A DNA stretch of 64,000 nt from contig JACBWW010000020.1 of the NCBI GenBank assembly GCA_020086605.1, positions 17,328,776 through 17,392,775 of the forward strand. Reading direction: 5' to 3'. Source of the DNA: Lanius collurio. Lineage: Eukaryota; Chordata; Aves; Passeriformes; Laniidae. The position numbers and the translations under genes are program-made. Below the pieces are notes generated by a model. The model saw only the letters and a program-made list of their open reading frames with translations. It was not told where the DNA came from and ran no database searches. Below, piece by piece: positions 9,701-23,680 of the stretch (the first letter of the stretch is position 1; every line of letters begins with the position of its first letter).

Positions 9701-11430
9701 AGCGTGTGCTGTGTGCTCTGGAAAAATAACTAGCTTCAGATTAATGAAAGAGTGACAATTTCAAGGCTAACGTTGGCACTGCCCAAGCCAGAGCGTGGGG
9801 AGCTCGCCAGGCTTTGCTTTATATTGTCTGCTTTTCTGAAGAGGAGACAAAGATGGATAGAGAGACATTGAAAAGCAGGAGGCGTATTTCAAACAGTTCA
9901 ATAAAGAGGGTTGTCACTTAAAGACAAGAACCATAGTGCTTTGATGACTTTGTATTAGCCTTACCGTTTCAAATAAGTGACTCTACTCTCTCTGCGGAAT
10001 TCACCGAGTTTTAGTAGATGACACTTCAGTGAAGCCGCTTTAGACAGGACTGAGAGCTCGTAACTGTGGGGCAAAGCTTCTATTCGGGACGGTTTTACAT
10101 AGAAGATTGCAGACCTGGGGCTGCTTTTTTCTTCCCGTCCTTAAATTAAGGAGCCTCGGTAAAACTGAGGTTTACAATTTACGTGGAACGGCTGTATAAA
10201 ATAGGGGAAAACGCTCCTCCTCCGTGTGAATGTAAAGAAGGCAAAAGGGAGACCTCGACACCGCCGGTGAGAAAGGCTGCCTCCTTGCAGAGCCCGGCAA
10301 TACAGGCGCGGTCTTTCCAAACCAGTTGCTACACGCTCGGAGGAAGCACCAACACAGGGTGTTGGAAATAAAAGTTGTACGGAATCCCGCAGGCAGACCA
10401 CGCATGTTCCCACCCGCGCCGAGGCACGGTCCCGCGCCTACGCGCAGTGTCTCCACGGTCGTGTCCCCTCAGGTCCCCGGCCCTTCCCGCCGTGCTCTGG
10501 TGGGACGATACCTTTCCTCTACCCGAGCCGCCGCAGCCCCGGAGTGTCCGCCGTGGGAAGGGAGGGACGTCGCAGCCCTGCCGGGGGATATTTTGCTGCC
10601 AAACTCGATAATTATTTCAGATATGCAGATGTAAAATCTTTTTATTTTAGATGGGGACCCCCGATCGGTGCAGCCCCCCCAGGCTTTGAAGGCACAGCGA
10701 AAGGGCTTCACTGTGGGTTTGAGAGAACCATTTAGTCACTGTTTCATTAGGCACTATTTGAACCTTGCAACATGTGGTAATTTCTGGGGCAAGCTGAAAA
10801 GGGGGGATTATGTAGGAGGGACACAAGGAAATTAGCTAACGGTTAATTTAACTCGTTTTCTGGTAGAATTTTCGATACATTCCTAATTGACTGAGGAGGC
10901 AGGTGAAGTCTTCAGTTCCAGGCAGACTCATTCACGGTGAGAATAAATGGCTCTTTTTCAACTCTCACTGCTCACAATATATCATCAGGGAAAAGACATG
11001 CAATGAATATGTTGATTTAGGGGGGTTTTATCATTATTATTAATGGAATTACACCCTGCTACGCAGGTGTAAGGGTAAAACCTATACTGCAATGAAATCA
11101 GATTAACAATGAAATGAGAATTTTATTAGCTTTGTATGTCATATAGACCTGGATTTAAACTGTCAAAACAAGAAACAAGAGGGAGGGGGAAAGATAAGTC
11201 TGAAGAAAACAATGCCAATCAATGGGCAGAAGTAGTAGCTTGGATTCCAAATGATAATTAGATGTAATTCACGGTGAATATTGACACTCCGTACTCTACA
11301 CCATTTATTTCAAATAGAGAATGTATGATTAGCCCATAATGGCAAATCTCTTTTGAGCCCGGGATTTGCCAATTAATCCTCACCACACCAATTTACAGTG
11401 AAACGGGAGGTCCGAGGTTTAATAAAAGGT
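9700..11430. promoter_or_regulatory. Candidate cluster of conserved GSX2 regulatory elements
   Basis: No coding region is recognised, although a GC-rich patch at about 10240-10600 leaves short open frames. The blocks at 9740-10040 and 10740-11430 are AT-rich and complex. They carry repeated homeodomain cores (TTAATGAA, GGTTAATTTAACT, CCTAATTGA, GATAATTAG, CCAATTAATCC). Between the CpG-rich blocks at 8.7-9.7 and 11.4-12.1 kb, this looks like enhancer DNA of a developmental gene. The evidence is composition and motif density only. Confidence 0.4.
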
Positions 11431-12140
11431 CGTGTCGGAAGTAAACTCTGTCCGGCATTCTTGCCGTGTTCGCAAAGAGAAAGGGATCCGGCCAGATCGG
11501 AGTGTCCCGGGGGAGTTTGGGAGCAGCCCGGGGAGCAGCGGAAAAGGAGCTGTGATCCTGCACCGGGCAGCTTCGGACAGCGGTGGGCTGGAGGTCACCC
11601 TGTGCTGGGGGCAGTGGGCTGGAGGTGGCCCTGCGCCGGGGTGCGGTGGCCGCTGCGCTACCTGCGCGGTGTGCGGAGGTGTTCGGCGCGTCCAGGCAGG
11701 ACCCGCCGTCGCCAGAGGAGCCCGCCACGTCTGCCAAGGGCCCCTTTGTAACCTGCTATAGAAAATAGAGGTATTCTGCATGACAAAGCCCAATTAAGCT
11801 CGCTATTCAGGACTTCTGCAGCTGGTAGCCCATTGGGAGAGTGGGAGGAAACGCGAATATATTCGTTATGCGAAGGGGCGGTGAAAAGTACCAACAACCG
11901 CGGGTCTGGGCTGGGTGTTGGGTATGTTTGTTTGGTGGTTTACGTGTCATTCCCGTTATCTATATATGCAACTTGGTGGCAGGGGTGGTAGGAGGAGGAG
12001 CAGGGTGGGCGCTGCCCAGGGCGCACAAGTCCCGGCCTACGGAGCCCCCAGCGGGCCGGGTCTCACTCACAGCGGCAGGAGCATCCCCTTGCCAAGAGGA
12101 GCAAGGAAAGCTACCTGCCAGGCTGCACACAGGGCTGTGA
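11430..12140. promoter_or_regulatory. CpG-rich block with a 31-base tandem duplication
   Basis: GC-rich sequence with frequent CpG extends to about 12100. Two 31-base units sharing GTGGGCTGGAGGT lie head to tail at 11580-11641. The open frames on both strands overlap each other and carry no recognised motif. Function is unknown. Confidence 0.4.
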
Positions 12141-13081
12141 AACTGCGGATTAATATACTAGCAAAGCTGTCGGTTTTCTGTAAGAATTCTCTCTTTCTTA
12201 ATTGTCACTCAACAGGGGTCAACTGTGAACTGCCAAGGGGCTTTCACAGGCTGAGTGGCCTGAAACCCCAGGGTGGACTGAAGGCTATCCAGACAAAATA
12301 CTAGCATGAAGATTGACCCAGACAATTAATTTATTCATTTGCTTTCCAGTTCTACCTTCCTGAGCCAACAGGCCATAATATATGCATAGCTGTAGCTGGT
12401 ATGTAAAACACAGTTTCAGACCTCAAAATCCAAAGTGTCTGAGAAATATCTTACATGTTGTAGTCATCTTACTCTAAATAATCTGACTCCTATAATAGCC
12501 GAGGAGTTTTAGGTCAGACCTATGTGCCACTGCACAGAGAACTGTGCTTGGAATCACAGAATCTTCAACCCTGGCCACCAATGCATACATGTGAGCACAG
12601 ATCATTCCATTTTCTTCTGTAGAAGTATAACATGACAGCAAAAATTCAATCTGTTTTTACACTATGAATGCTCCCAGTCTTCTCAAAATGGCGTGAAGTT
12701 TAAGCCAGAATGTGGTCAACCACACATGCAGAAGATGCAAATAGCATTAAGTCAAGGAGCATAAGGCATGTAAAATGCATTTGAACAAAACTTGGTATTC
12801 TATTTTTTCTCTGGTATGTTTAGATTTCTGCTAACCTACCACCCTTATTGCATTCTTCTAAAACAATTTTCAGAGTAGTCATGGCCTCATATCCTGGGGT
12901 TGCTACAGAAAATCCAGTAGACATCCCCAGTTTATGTACTGTGAGGGAGAGAGACATTCCTTTTTTGTTTCAGTTCCTTTGGAAGATCAGTCCTGGCATT
13001 TAACACATCTTCTGGAGTGGATAGACAGGGATCCTATGCTGACTTGGATTGAACCAGTAATCATAAAGACACCACTACGTT

Positions 13082-13150
13082 TTTAGACAAGCGATTGACT
13101 CAACTGAATACAGGAGAACAGTGTAGGTGAGTCAATCTTGCTTGTCTAAA
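13082..13150. repeat. Near-perfect inverted repeat (hairpin)
   Basis: The arms are 13082-13102 and 13128-13150. They are complementary along their whole length except for two extra bases in the right arm, and are separated by a 25-base loop. The arm reads TTTAGACAAGC then GATTGACTCA. It could be the core of a small inverted-repeat transposon or a transcribed hairpin. Confidence 0.8.
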
Positions 13151-16100
13151 ATCTGTAATAACCCTGAGGGAAGCTAGAAGAGCAACAGAAAAAATTGCTA
13201 CTTGATGCCATTGAGATCAGTTTTAATTTTGCTATCATCATTTTTATCCACTTCCATAGTTTTGTTTTGAAATTGCATTTTTTTGACAGTCTAATGAAAA
13301 GCCATAAGGAGGGTGTTTGTTGTTTGTTAGTTTTATTGTTACTGTTTTTAAGCACTACCTGGTAATTTCATATTATCAGTTTAAAATAATTATTGAAATG
13401 CTGTTGCCATTAAGAAAAGATCACAAGAATTTTTGGGTGTTTTGTTATTGTCTATTTTCTCTTGCTAAAATGTTTTTCAAGATCGGATTTTTCTTTTGTA
13501 ATTAGCTCAGGACTGAGTGGGTTTAGGCAATGTAGAGTTTAATAGATTGTGGCAGTTCAATGCACTGGATTTTTAGCAAAAGTTGTCAAATTGCAGTAAA
13601 GATGTCCAATTTTTTCTCTTTTCTAATTGCTATTAAATATGAATATGTGATTGCATGCACAGAAAGTAATCTCACGCTTTTTTATTTTTTCTTTTTTAGG
13701 AAAAGGTACAATTCATTGAGATCCAAATGCATCTTACTCCCCACTAGTCTGCCTCAGCAATGGATTTCTTCTTGAGAGTCTCCCTGTCTGTGATAAAATG
13801 AGCTGTCCTTTTTATCTTCAGAACTAACTACCAGAAGGAGTTTAAGCTAGAAATTTGATTTAGGGATGCAATTCAGACCTTGCAGGTTAGCTGCCATTAT
13901 AGATGAGCTTGAGAAGAAAGAAAACCCCAGCAAAAGCTCTTTTCCAAAACAGCTACTGAATCCTTCAGACTCCTTGATTTGGGACTTGATACTTTTGGAA
14001 ATATTCAGGATCAAGTCTGAGATCATACCTTCAAACTTGGAGGGTTTCTGTGGAGGAAAGGGTTTCTTTATTGTCTGGGCTATCAGCGTAGGTAATTGGG
14101 CCAGCAGTTCTTTTGCCCTGTGTCAGAAGGTGTCTCCATGGGGTGGCAGGACATGTCCCCTGCCACAGTGCTGATCTGAGCTACTTGATGCTGCTGAGAT
14201 TGGAGCAGCAGTGCTGGAGCTTACCATCCTGAGGGTACAGGCATTGTGCCCATCAGACAAGCAAAGGGGGTGATGTTACTTTTTGCATTGAGAGAAATCA
14301 TGTACAAAAAAATGAAAGTAAATCCTGAGAAGTGCAGGCTGCCAGAATGATGTGTCAGCCCTGTTTATGCTGGAGTCTCATGAAAGAGGACAGTGTTGTT
14401 GCTGAAAAAGATGGCCTTTGCCTCTGATCATTCACAGTTCTCCAGACTGTTCCATGTTTTGCTCTTTTCTTTCCTATGGAAACTTCTGCCCTTGCCTTCA
14501 TTCCATATCTTGAGAAATACACAAAATCAGAGGATGTGATCAGGTCATCCTGTTTACAGCCCTGCACCTACATTGGAGGAGAGACCATCAGTACATCTGC
14601 ATGACTTCTACACTTCTCTAACTGACATTGGCTAATAGACCCCAAAACTACAGGGGAGCTGAGTGGGTGAGACAAGTTTGAGAGACAGACAGGGGAAGGT
14701 TCAGACAGATTGCTGTCATTAATTTAATCTCTTTGGAATATGAGATTTACAGTATCATCTACTGGCAGAACCTGCACTCCCATAGCTGCTATGTCAAAGC
14801 TGAGATAGTTTAAAGAAAACCTTCAGAGTAAATCCAGACTTAGAAAGAGTTTTTTCCAGAGGAAGACTTCTGCTATGCTTGAGATACAGGAATATCAGCC
14901 TGAAGCCATAAAGCTGACATACTTTGGTGGTCCTTTGCCTATAAGAACTAGGGGGTTTTGACTTAAAAAGAAAAGACTTGCATAAAATCTCAGGAAGAGG
15001 AGAAAGTAAACATAGTGCATATTTAGAGCAAAGGACAACACTGATCTGTTGTTGTTTTCATAACTTTTTTTTTTCTTTCCCTTGTTAGTCTTGTGTTTAA
15101 TTCTTCCCATACTCTGAAGAGAAATAGAAAAGATTCACTATTTTTTTCCTTATATAAGTGTTCTCCCCATCGCCCTTTCTACTAATGCAAACTCCAGGGT
15201 ATTTGAAGAAATTTAACATTTGAAATTAAAGACTGTTGTTTGTGTAAAAGGTTAACAGGAGATATAGATGCTTGAAAACTGTTTCTGTCTTACCCTAATT
15301 TAGAATGGCCAGCTTCAACTTCCCCAGCCTCTGCAGCAAGCTGCAGTCCTCAGCCAGCATGTCCCCCTCTGTGTCTTCACCTTGGCTTTCCCACTTCGTC
15401 TGATTCAGGTTTCAGCTTATCTTGAGGGAATTTGTGAATCTTCTAGGTCACATTTTGCAGCAATAATTTTTTTTTTTTTAATTTTCATAGGAAAGCAGGG
15501 TGTATTATATCTCAGCCTGTCTACTATATAATGCTGTCTTTCACAGAATTACCAACAGAGAAAAAACTGGTTTTGCTGGATTTGAGTTATTCCCTTTTTC
15601 TTTCTGGAGGTCATTTAGGAATGAGATAAGGAAATGCTTCTCTTTCACCTTTTAACATCTTTACTCTTTGGAAACAAGTGGAATAATGTTGGGAAATGGT
15701 TTATTGTTCCTTTGTTGATTTTATACACATATGTTCTATTAAACATGTGCATGAACTGTTCTTTCTACACATTGAAAGGAACTCTAGAAACTCTTAGGAA
15801 ATTTTTTATTTGAAAAGATTATTTACTAATCAAAATGGTATACATTTGCAAGGGCATGTTCTTGGCAGAGGACGCCGGCAAGCCTATAGAATTAACAGCT
15901 CTACATGCGGGCAACATCCAGGTCTGAAATAAGGAGTGCAAGAAGACGGTCCAGCCAGCTCCGAGGGAGGGACTTCAAATGGGAAACAGTCATTGGACCA
16001 ATTTACTCCAAGATAGAATTTGAACTAATGCCACCTAATGGAGAGTGGGAATCACTGCAGCAGAAGAAAAGATGGAAGTTTGGGGTCAGTTCAGGGGAGC

Positions 16101-16163
16101 TGGGTGGTGGTTTCCCCCTGGGCTCTCTTTGGAAGTTACGGTGAAAGCAAAATGTGAAAGTTG

Positions 16164-16198
16164 AAAAAAAAAAAACAAAACAAAACAAAACAAAAAAC
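16164..16198. repeat. Poly-A followed by (CAAAA)n
   Basis: Twelve A residues are followed by four CAAAA-type units. The tract ends a block (about 15855-16160) that is richer in CpG than its surroundings, so it may be the tail of a retroposed sequence. No target-site duplication was found by eye. Confidence 0.8.
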
Positions 16199-19100
16199 CA
16201 ACCGGAGAACAAAAGTTTTCCCTAAGAAAAGGAGTATTTTGATTCATTGGTGATTTTACTGTTCAGGCTGCCAGACTGTATAAAAGAGGGAACAGGAATG
16301 ACCATCGAATCAAAGAGGGGATGGGGATTTGAAAACTTCATTGTTATTGTAGCTAGAAGAGAAAATGGCACAACATGAATCCATTCTAGGGGCAATGATT
16401 GTAAATGAGAAAGGGAATGGCACAAAGGTAACCCTTTCCAGTCCTAACAAGGTAAACTTGTGTGGTCCTAACACCCTTTGGCTCTCTATTTTGTGTAACT
16501 TGCTGGTTTCTTTGCTAGAATGACTGCATGCTTGTAGCCTTGGAGCAGTAAATTAGAAAATAAATTTTCATTTTTGGAGAACAGAAGTTTCCATTGTAAG
16601 TACATCAATGCTGATCAATAAATATATTTTAACTGTTCTACAGCTTCATGAAAGTGATTTTACAGTGACTAAAGCAATGCTTTCTGTATAAGGTTATTCC
16701 ATCCACTTAGAGCACTCAAAAAATAGGTTGTTTTTGCCGAGACGAACTGTTTTCTCAGCAAGAAAGGTCAAAGGACAAACATTTCAAACCCTGTGCCTGG
16801 CTCATATATGTGCAAACACAACTGGAGCTACAAACAAACCTTGAAGTGTCCATGCAAACATAAGTTTGCACAAGCAAAGCAGGATGCATAGGTAAATGAG
16901 GGTTTGCTCACATACACTAGCTAGCTGGAGCAGAAAGCAGCATGAAAGTTTTGCTTTAATTAGTTTAGAAAGTGAATCAGGATGGTGATATTTGCCTGGG
17001 CAGCTTCATGCTGTTGGCCATTTCCCACCCTCCTGAGAAAGTACTGAGAAGGCTTTGCTGGTTTGTAGGCACAGCTTGGTGGGTTCATATACAGCTAGAG
17101 GAAAATTGGGGCAGGAATTCAGGAGTGAATTACAGCAAGTGTCAAACAGATGCCTATGGAAAAACCTCTGGGGACTGTTAGAGAACTGTTGACTGTTAGA
17201 GAGCTGCTAAATCTAAAGCCAGAGTTGGAGTAAGGCTGCAGCAGGACCGAGAGTAAGTGTGGGCCAAGGTGAAAGCCAAGTCTCTCCAGTTAGGTGATTC
17301 TCTAACTGTCGTGGTAAATTTTTTGTAGACCATTTGAATTTGTTAGCAGAATTTGTTGAAAATGGATTACAAGATTTTGTGACTATTGTAGATATCTGTG
17401 TATCTCTCTATATATCTCTATGTATACACTCAGCATATTATCAGAACACTCAGAAAATGCCAGCATTATACATCTTTTAGCAAATAAATGACAATTTTAA
17501 GAGATATTTATGAGGGGAAAATATACCTAAACAAAGTTTATAATGCAAATTACATTTTAAAAAAAAGATATGTACTACAGATAAGGAGATGGGATGGGTG
17601 ATGGCCTCACTTCTAGGCCTCAGTTAAATCTTCCATCTAACACAAAATTGTTTGTATACTTCTGTTTTAATTATCCATGCTAGAGGATTTAACTATTTTT
17701 CCTAATTTGCATTTTTCCATACTTTCTGGTACTTAATCTAAAAATGCTCCTTTTTTAGGATCCTACTGCCCTTCTGCTATTGTGGTATTTGGAAATTACC
17801 CACCATGTATGTATAGCCACTGATCTCATGTTAAATTTATTATCAGTATCCTGAGTCAAGGAATAAGTTTTGAAGCACAGGAGAAGACTGGAAGTTCTAT
17901 GTGCTGAAATAAGTGCAATTGTTTATTTGAATGGATCACAATGCATTCGTGCATCTCAGCAACATGAGGGCAAAATAATTTTCCAGATATGCAGGTTATG
18001 AAAGAGCAGGAGGTGCTAATGTGCTGTCTAAATGAAATGTATTTTCTCTGAAGGTTTATATTCAAATGCAAGCTTGAAGAGTCTGGTATTTATATTGCTT
18101 TCAGAAACCTACAGGAAAATGAGCTAATGCTTTTATGCAGCAATGGCGACATCAACTATGCTATGGGCAACTCAGAAATAACAGCAATTCAGGAGAATTT
18201 CTATCAGCTTTTTTTTTTTCCTATTCTTCTAAGGTTTCATTAGTCCAATATTAAGCCTCAAGGAACCAAACTACTTTGCTACATTTGCTATGCGGAGCAA
18301 AGCGCACCTTGATTCAAAATAGTTCTCTGCAAAAATTGTAGGGAAAGCTGTCACTGCTTTTACACTGCTGTAGCTGATTTTATTTATTTATTTAAGTTCC
18401 TCAGTTTCTTACATTAAGTGTTGTTTGCTGGAGCATCCCCCTTCTGTTTCTTAGAGAGCAATTACTAACATTTTTTATGTTAAGTGAGGAGGATGAAAAT
18501 AATGCACCACTGAGTACAGATGATCAGAGACGAGACCAAAGGCCAAATTTTGCAAATGCTATTGTCTGTGTTACTCACTACTCAAGGTCAGCCCAGTATG
18601 AAGGACTGCTGGTGAATGCTGATACATTTGTTGATACCTTTGAGCCATCTGCCCTTTCGCACTCAACAGATTGTCATTCCCATATTCTCCATCTCCCTAC
18701 AGGTTACCCAAAAGGTTTGGAAGAGGGAAGTGTTTCACTTTGAGGAATGCCTACTCTTCTAGAGCATGTTCCTCTGAAATCAGTGACAAAGCACTCCTTG
18801 ATTTCATTGACTGCGGGGTCAATTTCTAAGATAATATTGACTGACATGAGAACTTTGGGCATACAAACCCTAGACTGTAATGTCACACAACATCTATTCC
18901 TATTATATGCATCAATGCATTGTCATACATTGCTCCTCAAACACCTACATTTTTAACCACCACCAACAACAAAAAAGAATATGCTTTACTAAATGCTATG
19001 AGAGAGAATTTTTACATTGAATTACTGTGCACACTGGATTTTCTTGTCATTTTGTGGGCAACAGACCCTTGGCTTTGAGATCCAGGTATACTATTAAAGC

Positions 19101-22100
19101 TTTACTGCAAATTTTGAGAGATGCATGTATTTCTGGTTTCGTTGTGAACACTTTCAGCCTTTGCTCTGAAAATGGTGAGGCACTATAACAAGTGCCCTTT
19201 TATTAAAAAAAATCCAGAAAATACAAATAAAAAAAAAATTATACACAGTAAGACACCTTTGGTGGAAATGTCATTAGTTGTTTTTTTTTTCTTTCAAGTG
19301 GGAATGTGTACACAGGTTATTTTTTGTTAATACTGAATGGTAACAATTTAGGCATATACTTGAAAATAACTTTAGCTTAAGCACAACAACCCAAGGAAAA
19401 ATAACATGCAAAAAGCACGTGTTTTGTCCATTTTAGCATACTTATTTTCCTTCAGGGACTGTATTCCAGCCTGCTTAAAAAAACTCTTAGAGGGGATGCC
19501 TGAAGTGAGACAAAATGAACTCTCACTGGCAGGAAGAAAAGAACCAAGTACAAGAATTGGCAATGCTATATATTTTACAGGGTGTCAGAGCTGCCTGTTA
19601 TTTCATATTTCCTCAGACTGCAAAAATGTGAGAACTGTCAAAAACAAGACAGCCACCCACTCTCTGCTCTAAGTAATGATTATAAAATGTTGTAAGTATG
19701 CCTTGGCATCTACATACATACTTTCTTTTTTATATTTTTTTTAATTGATGAATTTGAGTATATAACATTGTCAAGGGAATATTTTTACTTTTAATGTGCC
19801 TGAAATACTCAGCAGTGTGTTCAAATTCTTTGGAAAACAGTCATTATACTGCATAGAGGATTTCAGCTTGAAATACTCAAGAGCATTAGAGAGAGAGACA
19901 CACACATTTCACTGTAAGCAAACATTTCTGTCAGTTTGAACACAAAAGCTGTGCTGTTTATAGTATTTCAAGTGAACCATTTTAGAGGTACTGCAGCGGG
20001 TTTACAAGATGAGTTGACCGTGCTATTGTTAATCCCACTCATCAGTGTTAAGTGCACTGGGATTTCCCCTTGGGAACCAAGTCCAACAGGCCTTTGAATC
20101 AGAAAACTTTCTTTTTTGATGAATTCTTTACTGACCTGGTCCTCCCTCTACTCTGCAACAGATCAGCTAAAGGCATGTGCTCTAAAGAGAAATAGTGAGA
20201 GTAGTTTCTAACTAGAGGTAACAGGGAATTGATGCTCTTGATATTGTGTGTCCATTGCATTTCTCATCACTATGGCTATACACTGGAAAAGTTCCCTTTT
20301 AATTAGAGAATTCAATATTGTTTGAGCCCACTTCAAAGGTTAAGTATGTGATTAAGTGCTTTCCTGAATCACTCTCTGGAGACACCTCTCTCTTTCCATG
20401 AATGCAGAGGCAAACTCAGCTCGAGTACCTGCACATAGAAGGCTAGAGCTGGCTACTCTAAGTTCCTCCTTGGTGGATATGATGGTAAAAGAAGGCTTTT
20501 CATTTTCAGATCACATATATCAAGCCCCATTAGCCAATGTCTTCCTCTCCTGGTCTGTCTGGTGGCATAAAAACCTCATGCAAACTGGCTTTACACTCTC
20601 TTGGGCAAATTCTGCTGCTCGTTATGCTATGTCTCTGAAGGCTGCGGCAGTGGGTGTCCTCTGCTCACAAGTTTGTCTGACCCTCGCACATGCTTTCTTA
20701 CTACTAAATGTTAACCCTTAGTGTTAACAGAAACAGGGAGAAAAGTAATTGTGGATGTATTCCCTGCCAGCTCAGAAACTATTATGCAATTTTGCTACAT
20801 TTTTTCCCATTTTATTTGGGCACAGGGTAGCGATGTTGAAAGAGTTGGGAGGATTTTTCAGGTGTAGAGTTTTTTTATGTGGGTGGGAGCTGTATTCTCC
20901 AGTCCTGCCCTCTCTGCATTCCATATATCCATCTTCACTTCTGTGAACTTTTCATGGATATTTCTAGGGAAGGTTACTCCTTGGAGTGAGCAGTAGCATC
21001 TCAAAGGGGTTTTGTTTTGGATCAGGTGTTCTAACAGGAAACCCAGAATAATTTGACTTAGGAATAGCAGTTACAGGAAGATGTATAGTCAGTCTGGTGT
21101 AGTGACTAGCCATTAGTCATTTGTTAGGCAAGAAAGTAAACTCACTGGCCAAAAAAACTGGAATAATGGAGGTCAAGCCTCTTGCTCCTCCCTGTTCCTC
21201 CATCCCCATCCAACCCATACCATGGCTGTCAGAGCATAGGGTGGGCTTCAGAGCGAGCTCATCAGAGCAGCTCACAGTTGGTTGCTGTAGGGCATTCATG
21301 GCAGGAAAGAATAGGGACTGGGATTTTCTGCTCTCACTGTCACAAAGTCAAGAGCTATTGAGGGAACGCTGCTCATGCATTCTTGGCAAAGAGGCAAAGA
21401 CTGGGAAAAAGCCTAAGAGGCCTGATACCTCTTAATTAGAGGGTGATACTGTATTTATCTAATACATTAACTTCTCTGGAGTTTTAGTTAGAAGCACCTT
21501 TGCACATGATATAGTTTAGCTACAGATGGAGAGAGCATATACAAGAGAAAATACTACATACACTTTTATTAAAGACATTGCTTCTTCATTTTAATGTTGA
21601 CCTCAGTTTCAGGTCAGCTTTATAAGTTTCTGTATTGGGCCCCAGATCTACACTGCTTGTATATTGTCCACACTGGGAAGATTTCTTGGTGTGCTTTGCT
21701 TCCTTTTCCTAAACACTGCTAGTTCATGAAACACTTCTGCAGTACCATAAATTTGGGAAAATCTTGCTGTGCACCAGAAATTGGATCTGGCACGTTGAAA
21801 GAAACTTCCTTGTGATGTGCAAGAAAGAGTGAAGCCTTTTTAATGGAAAAGAATCTATGTTTTAAAATGCAAGCACATATATATAAAGATTTCTTTTTCA
21901 ACTACACATAGTATAGCTGAATAATAACTTTAACAGGTGCTTAGTTTGAGAAGTCTCTCAGATGATTTCCTGGAGTAGTTTATATAAAACGGCAGATAAC
22001 ACACACCTGCTTTATTTTCTTACCTGATTCTCCTTTCATATTTCAGGGGTGCAGCAATGGTGCTAGATTCCTCCTGACTGGGGCCACGTAGGCAAGAGTG

Positions 22101-23680
22101 GGATCTCTTTATGCTGAGCTGATGAACATTTTGTTAAACTATTCAGGAAAATATTTTGACTGATGAGAGAAAATGCCTGTGATGCAGCACTCAATATTTT
22201 CAGTGGGAGTTGCTATCATTTAAAATAGTGGGCTGAACTTTGACAACATGAATGTTTGTCATCTTTTCCCAGGAAAGTAAAAGTATTTCTTAATTTCAGT
22301 GGTGCAAAATCTGGCCTATCAAGAAAGTATTGTCATTTCCAAAGGACTTTGACCATTTTCATGTTCATGGGGTTAACTCCCTTACAGTTTGATTTTAAAA
22401 CTAGTTACAATGAGCTGTGTGAAGGTTTAAAATGATACATTAAAGTAATATTACTTTTTGCTTTAAAATGACCAACTGTTATTTCCATTCCTCTAGAGTT
22501 CATAAGAGTTATAGCCTCTTCCTGGAATTTGAAAAACAGTACTGATTTACTCCACTTTAAAAGCAACTTTAAAGCATGGTGGGAAAATGTTGCTTGCCAC
22601 ATCTCCTTTCAGCAAAATTGCCACTGCAGCCTTTTTAATATTTAGAAAGTGCAACACTAGTGAGAAACCTGCAATCACAGACTTTCTTCTCACATAGAAA
22701 CATAATCAACAGTGTCAAGAGGGAATAAGACTTAACTAAACCAAAGTTGGGGAAAATATTATCCTACCATATTGGTGTTTGTGTATTTAAGATGGTAGAG
22801 AATCTTTTCTGCTTAGAAACCCATAGCAGATGGATCAATATCATTCTCCTTTTACACTTGTTTTCTCTCTTGTAACAACTGAAATGTGACAAAAGGAGCT
22901 AGTAAAAGATTTTTTTCCAGTTTTATTTTTAATTGCTGTACTTGCATTTGGTACCTTTTTATCAATATGAAGTTGAATCCCAAATTCCTAACTGCAAGCT
23001 GCGCTACAGCTTTGCTCAAGAACAAAACCATTATACCAGTGTAGAAGGCCGCAAGCATTGCCTAAAATAAGATGTTTAGGACTTGGTGCACTGTTTTTAA
23101 GAGAGAAAAAGACACAGACACTTTTAGTTGACAGACCAAGGCAACATTTCTGGGTAAACTCCTTGGTGGCAGCTGGGTAACAGATGTTCTGACACAGCTG
23201 TTTATCCTCACACTCCCAAGGAGCTCCACCCCACTTGCATCTGCCCACGGAGCACCTCCCATAAAGCCATTCCTTTTTTTTTTTCCAGACAATAGAAGTG
23301 CACCAGGTTAACTTAATTGGCTGAACAAGGTGATTTTGGCTAACCTGAGCCATTTTAGAAGAAACATATCAGGGAGCAATCCTATGAGCAGCTGAGTGGA
23401 TAGGGCAGAAACTGGTGGAGTTTCCCTGTGGGGTTGGGTGCAAGGAGCAGGGAAGCTCCAAAAGCCAAGCTGCTATGATGTTAACAAACTATGTTGCTCA
23501 GCAGGTCTTATTAGCCTGGGCATGGTGCCATGCAGCTGAGGGGATAATGTGCAGCCAGCAGTGGCTCTGGGGTCTCTGTAGAATGCCCTGCTGTGTAGTG
23601 TAGACATCTAGTTTGTGTTTTCTTCAGACCATTCATGCTACAGCTGCTTTTAAGAGGCTAAAAAGGCCTCAGACTTGACA

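Larger units (their letters stand above)
12150..23680. other. Ordinary AT-rich intergenic DNA
   Basis: I find no gene in this stretch. The open frames are short and without recognisable motifs. Local features are an inverted repeat at 13082-13150, an A-rich/CAAAA tract at 16164-16198 behind a CpG-containing block, and several short homopolymer runs. Ancient unrecognised repeats are likely but cannot be called by eye. Confidence 0.6.

Noticed and set aside
11854..11865. 12-base perfect palindrome CGAATATATTCG
   Set aside because: Palindromes of this length are expected by chance in 64 kb and no context supports function.
12555..12590. GGAATCACAGAATC resembling the end of an avian CR1 element
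   Set aside because: The match is too short, and the surrounding sequence does not continue the CR1 pattern convincingly.
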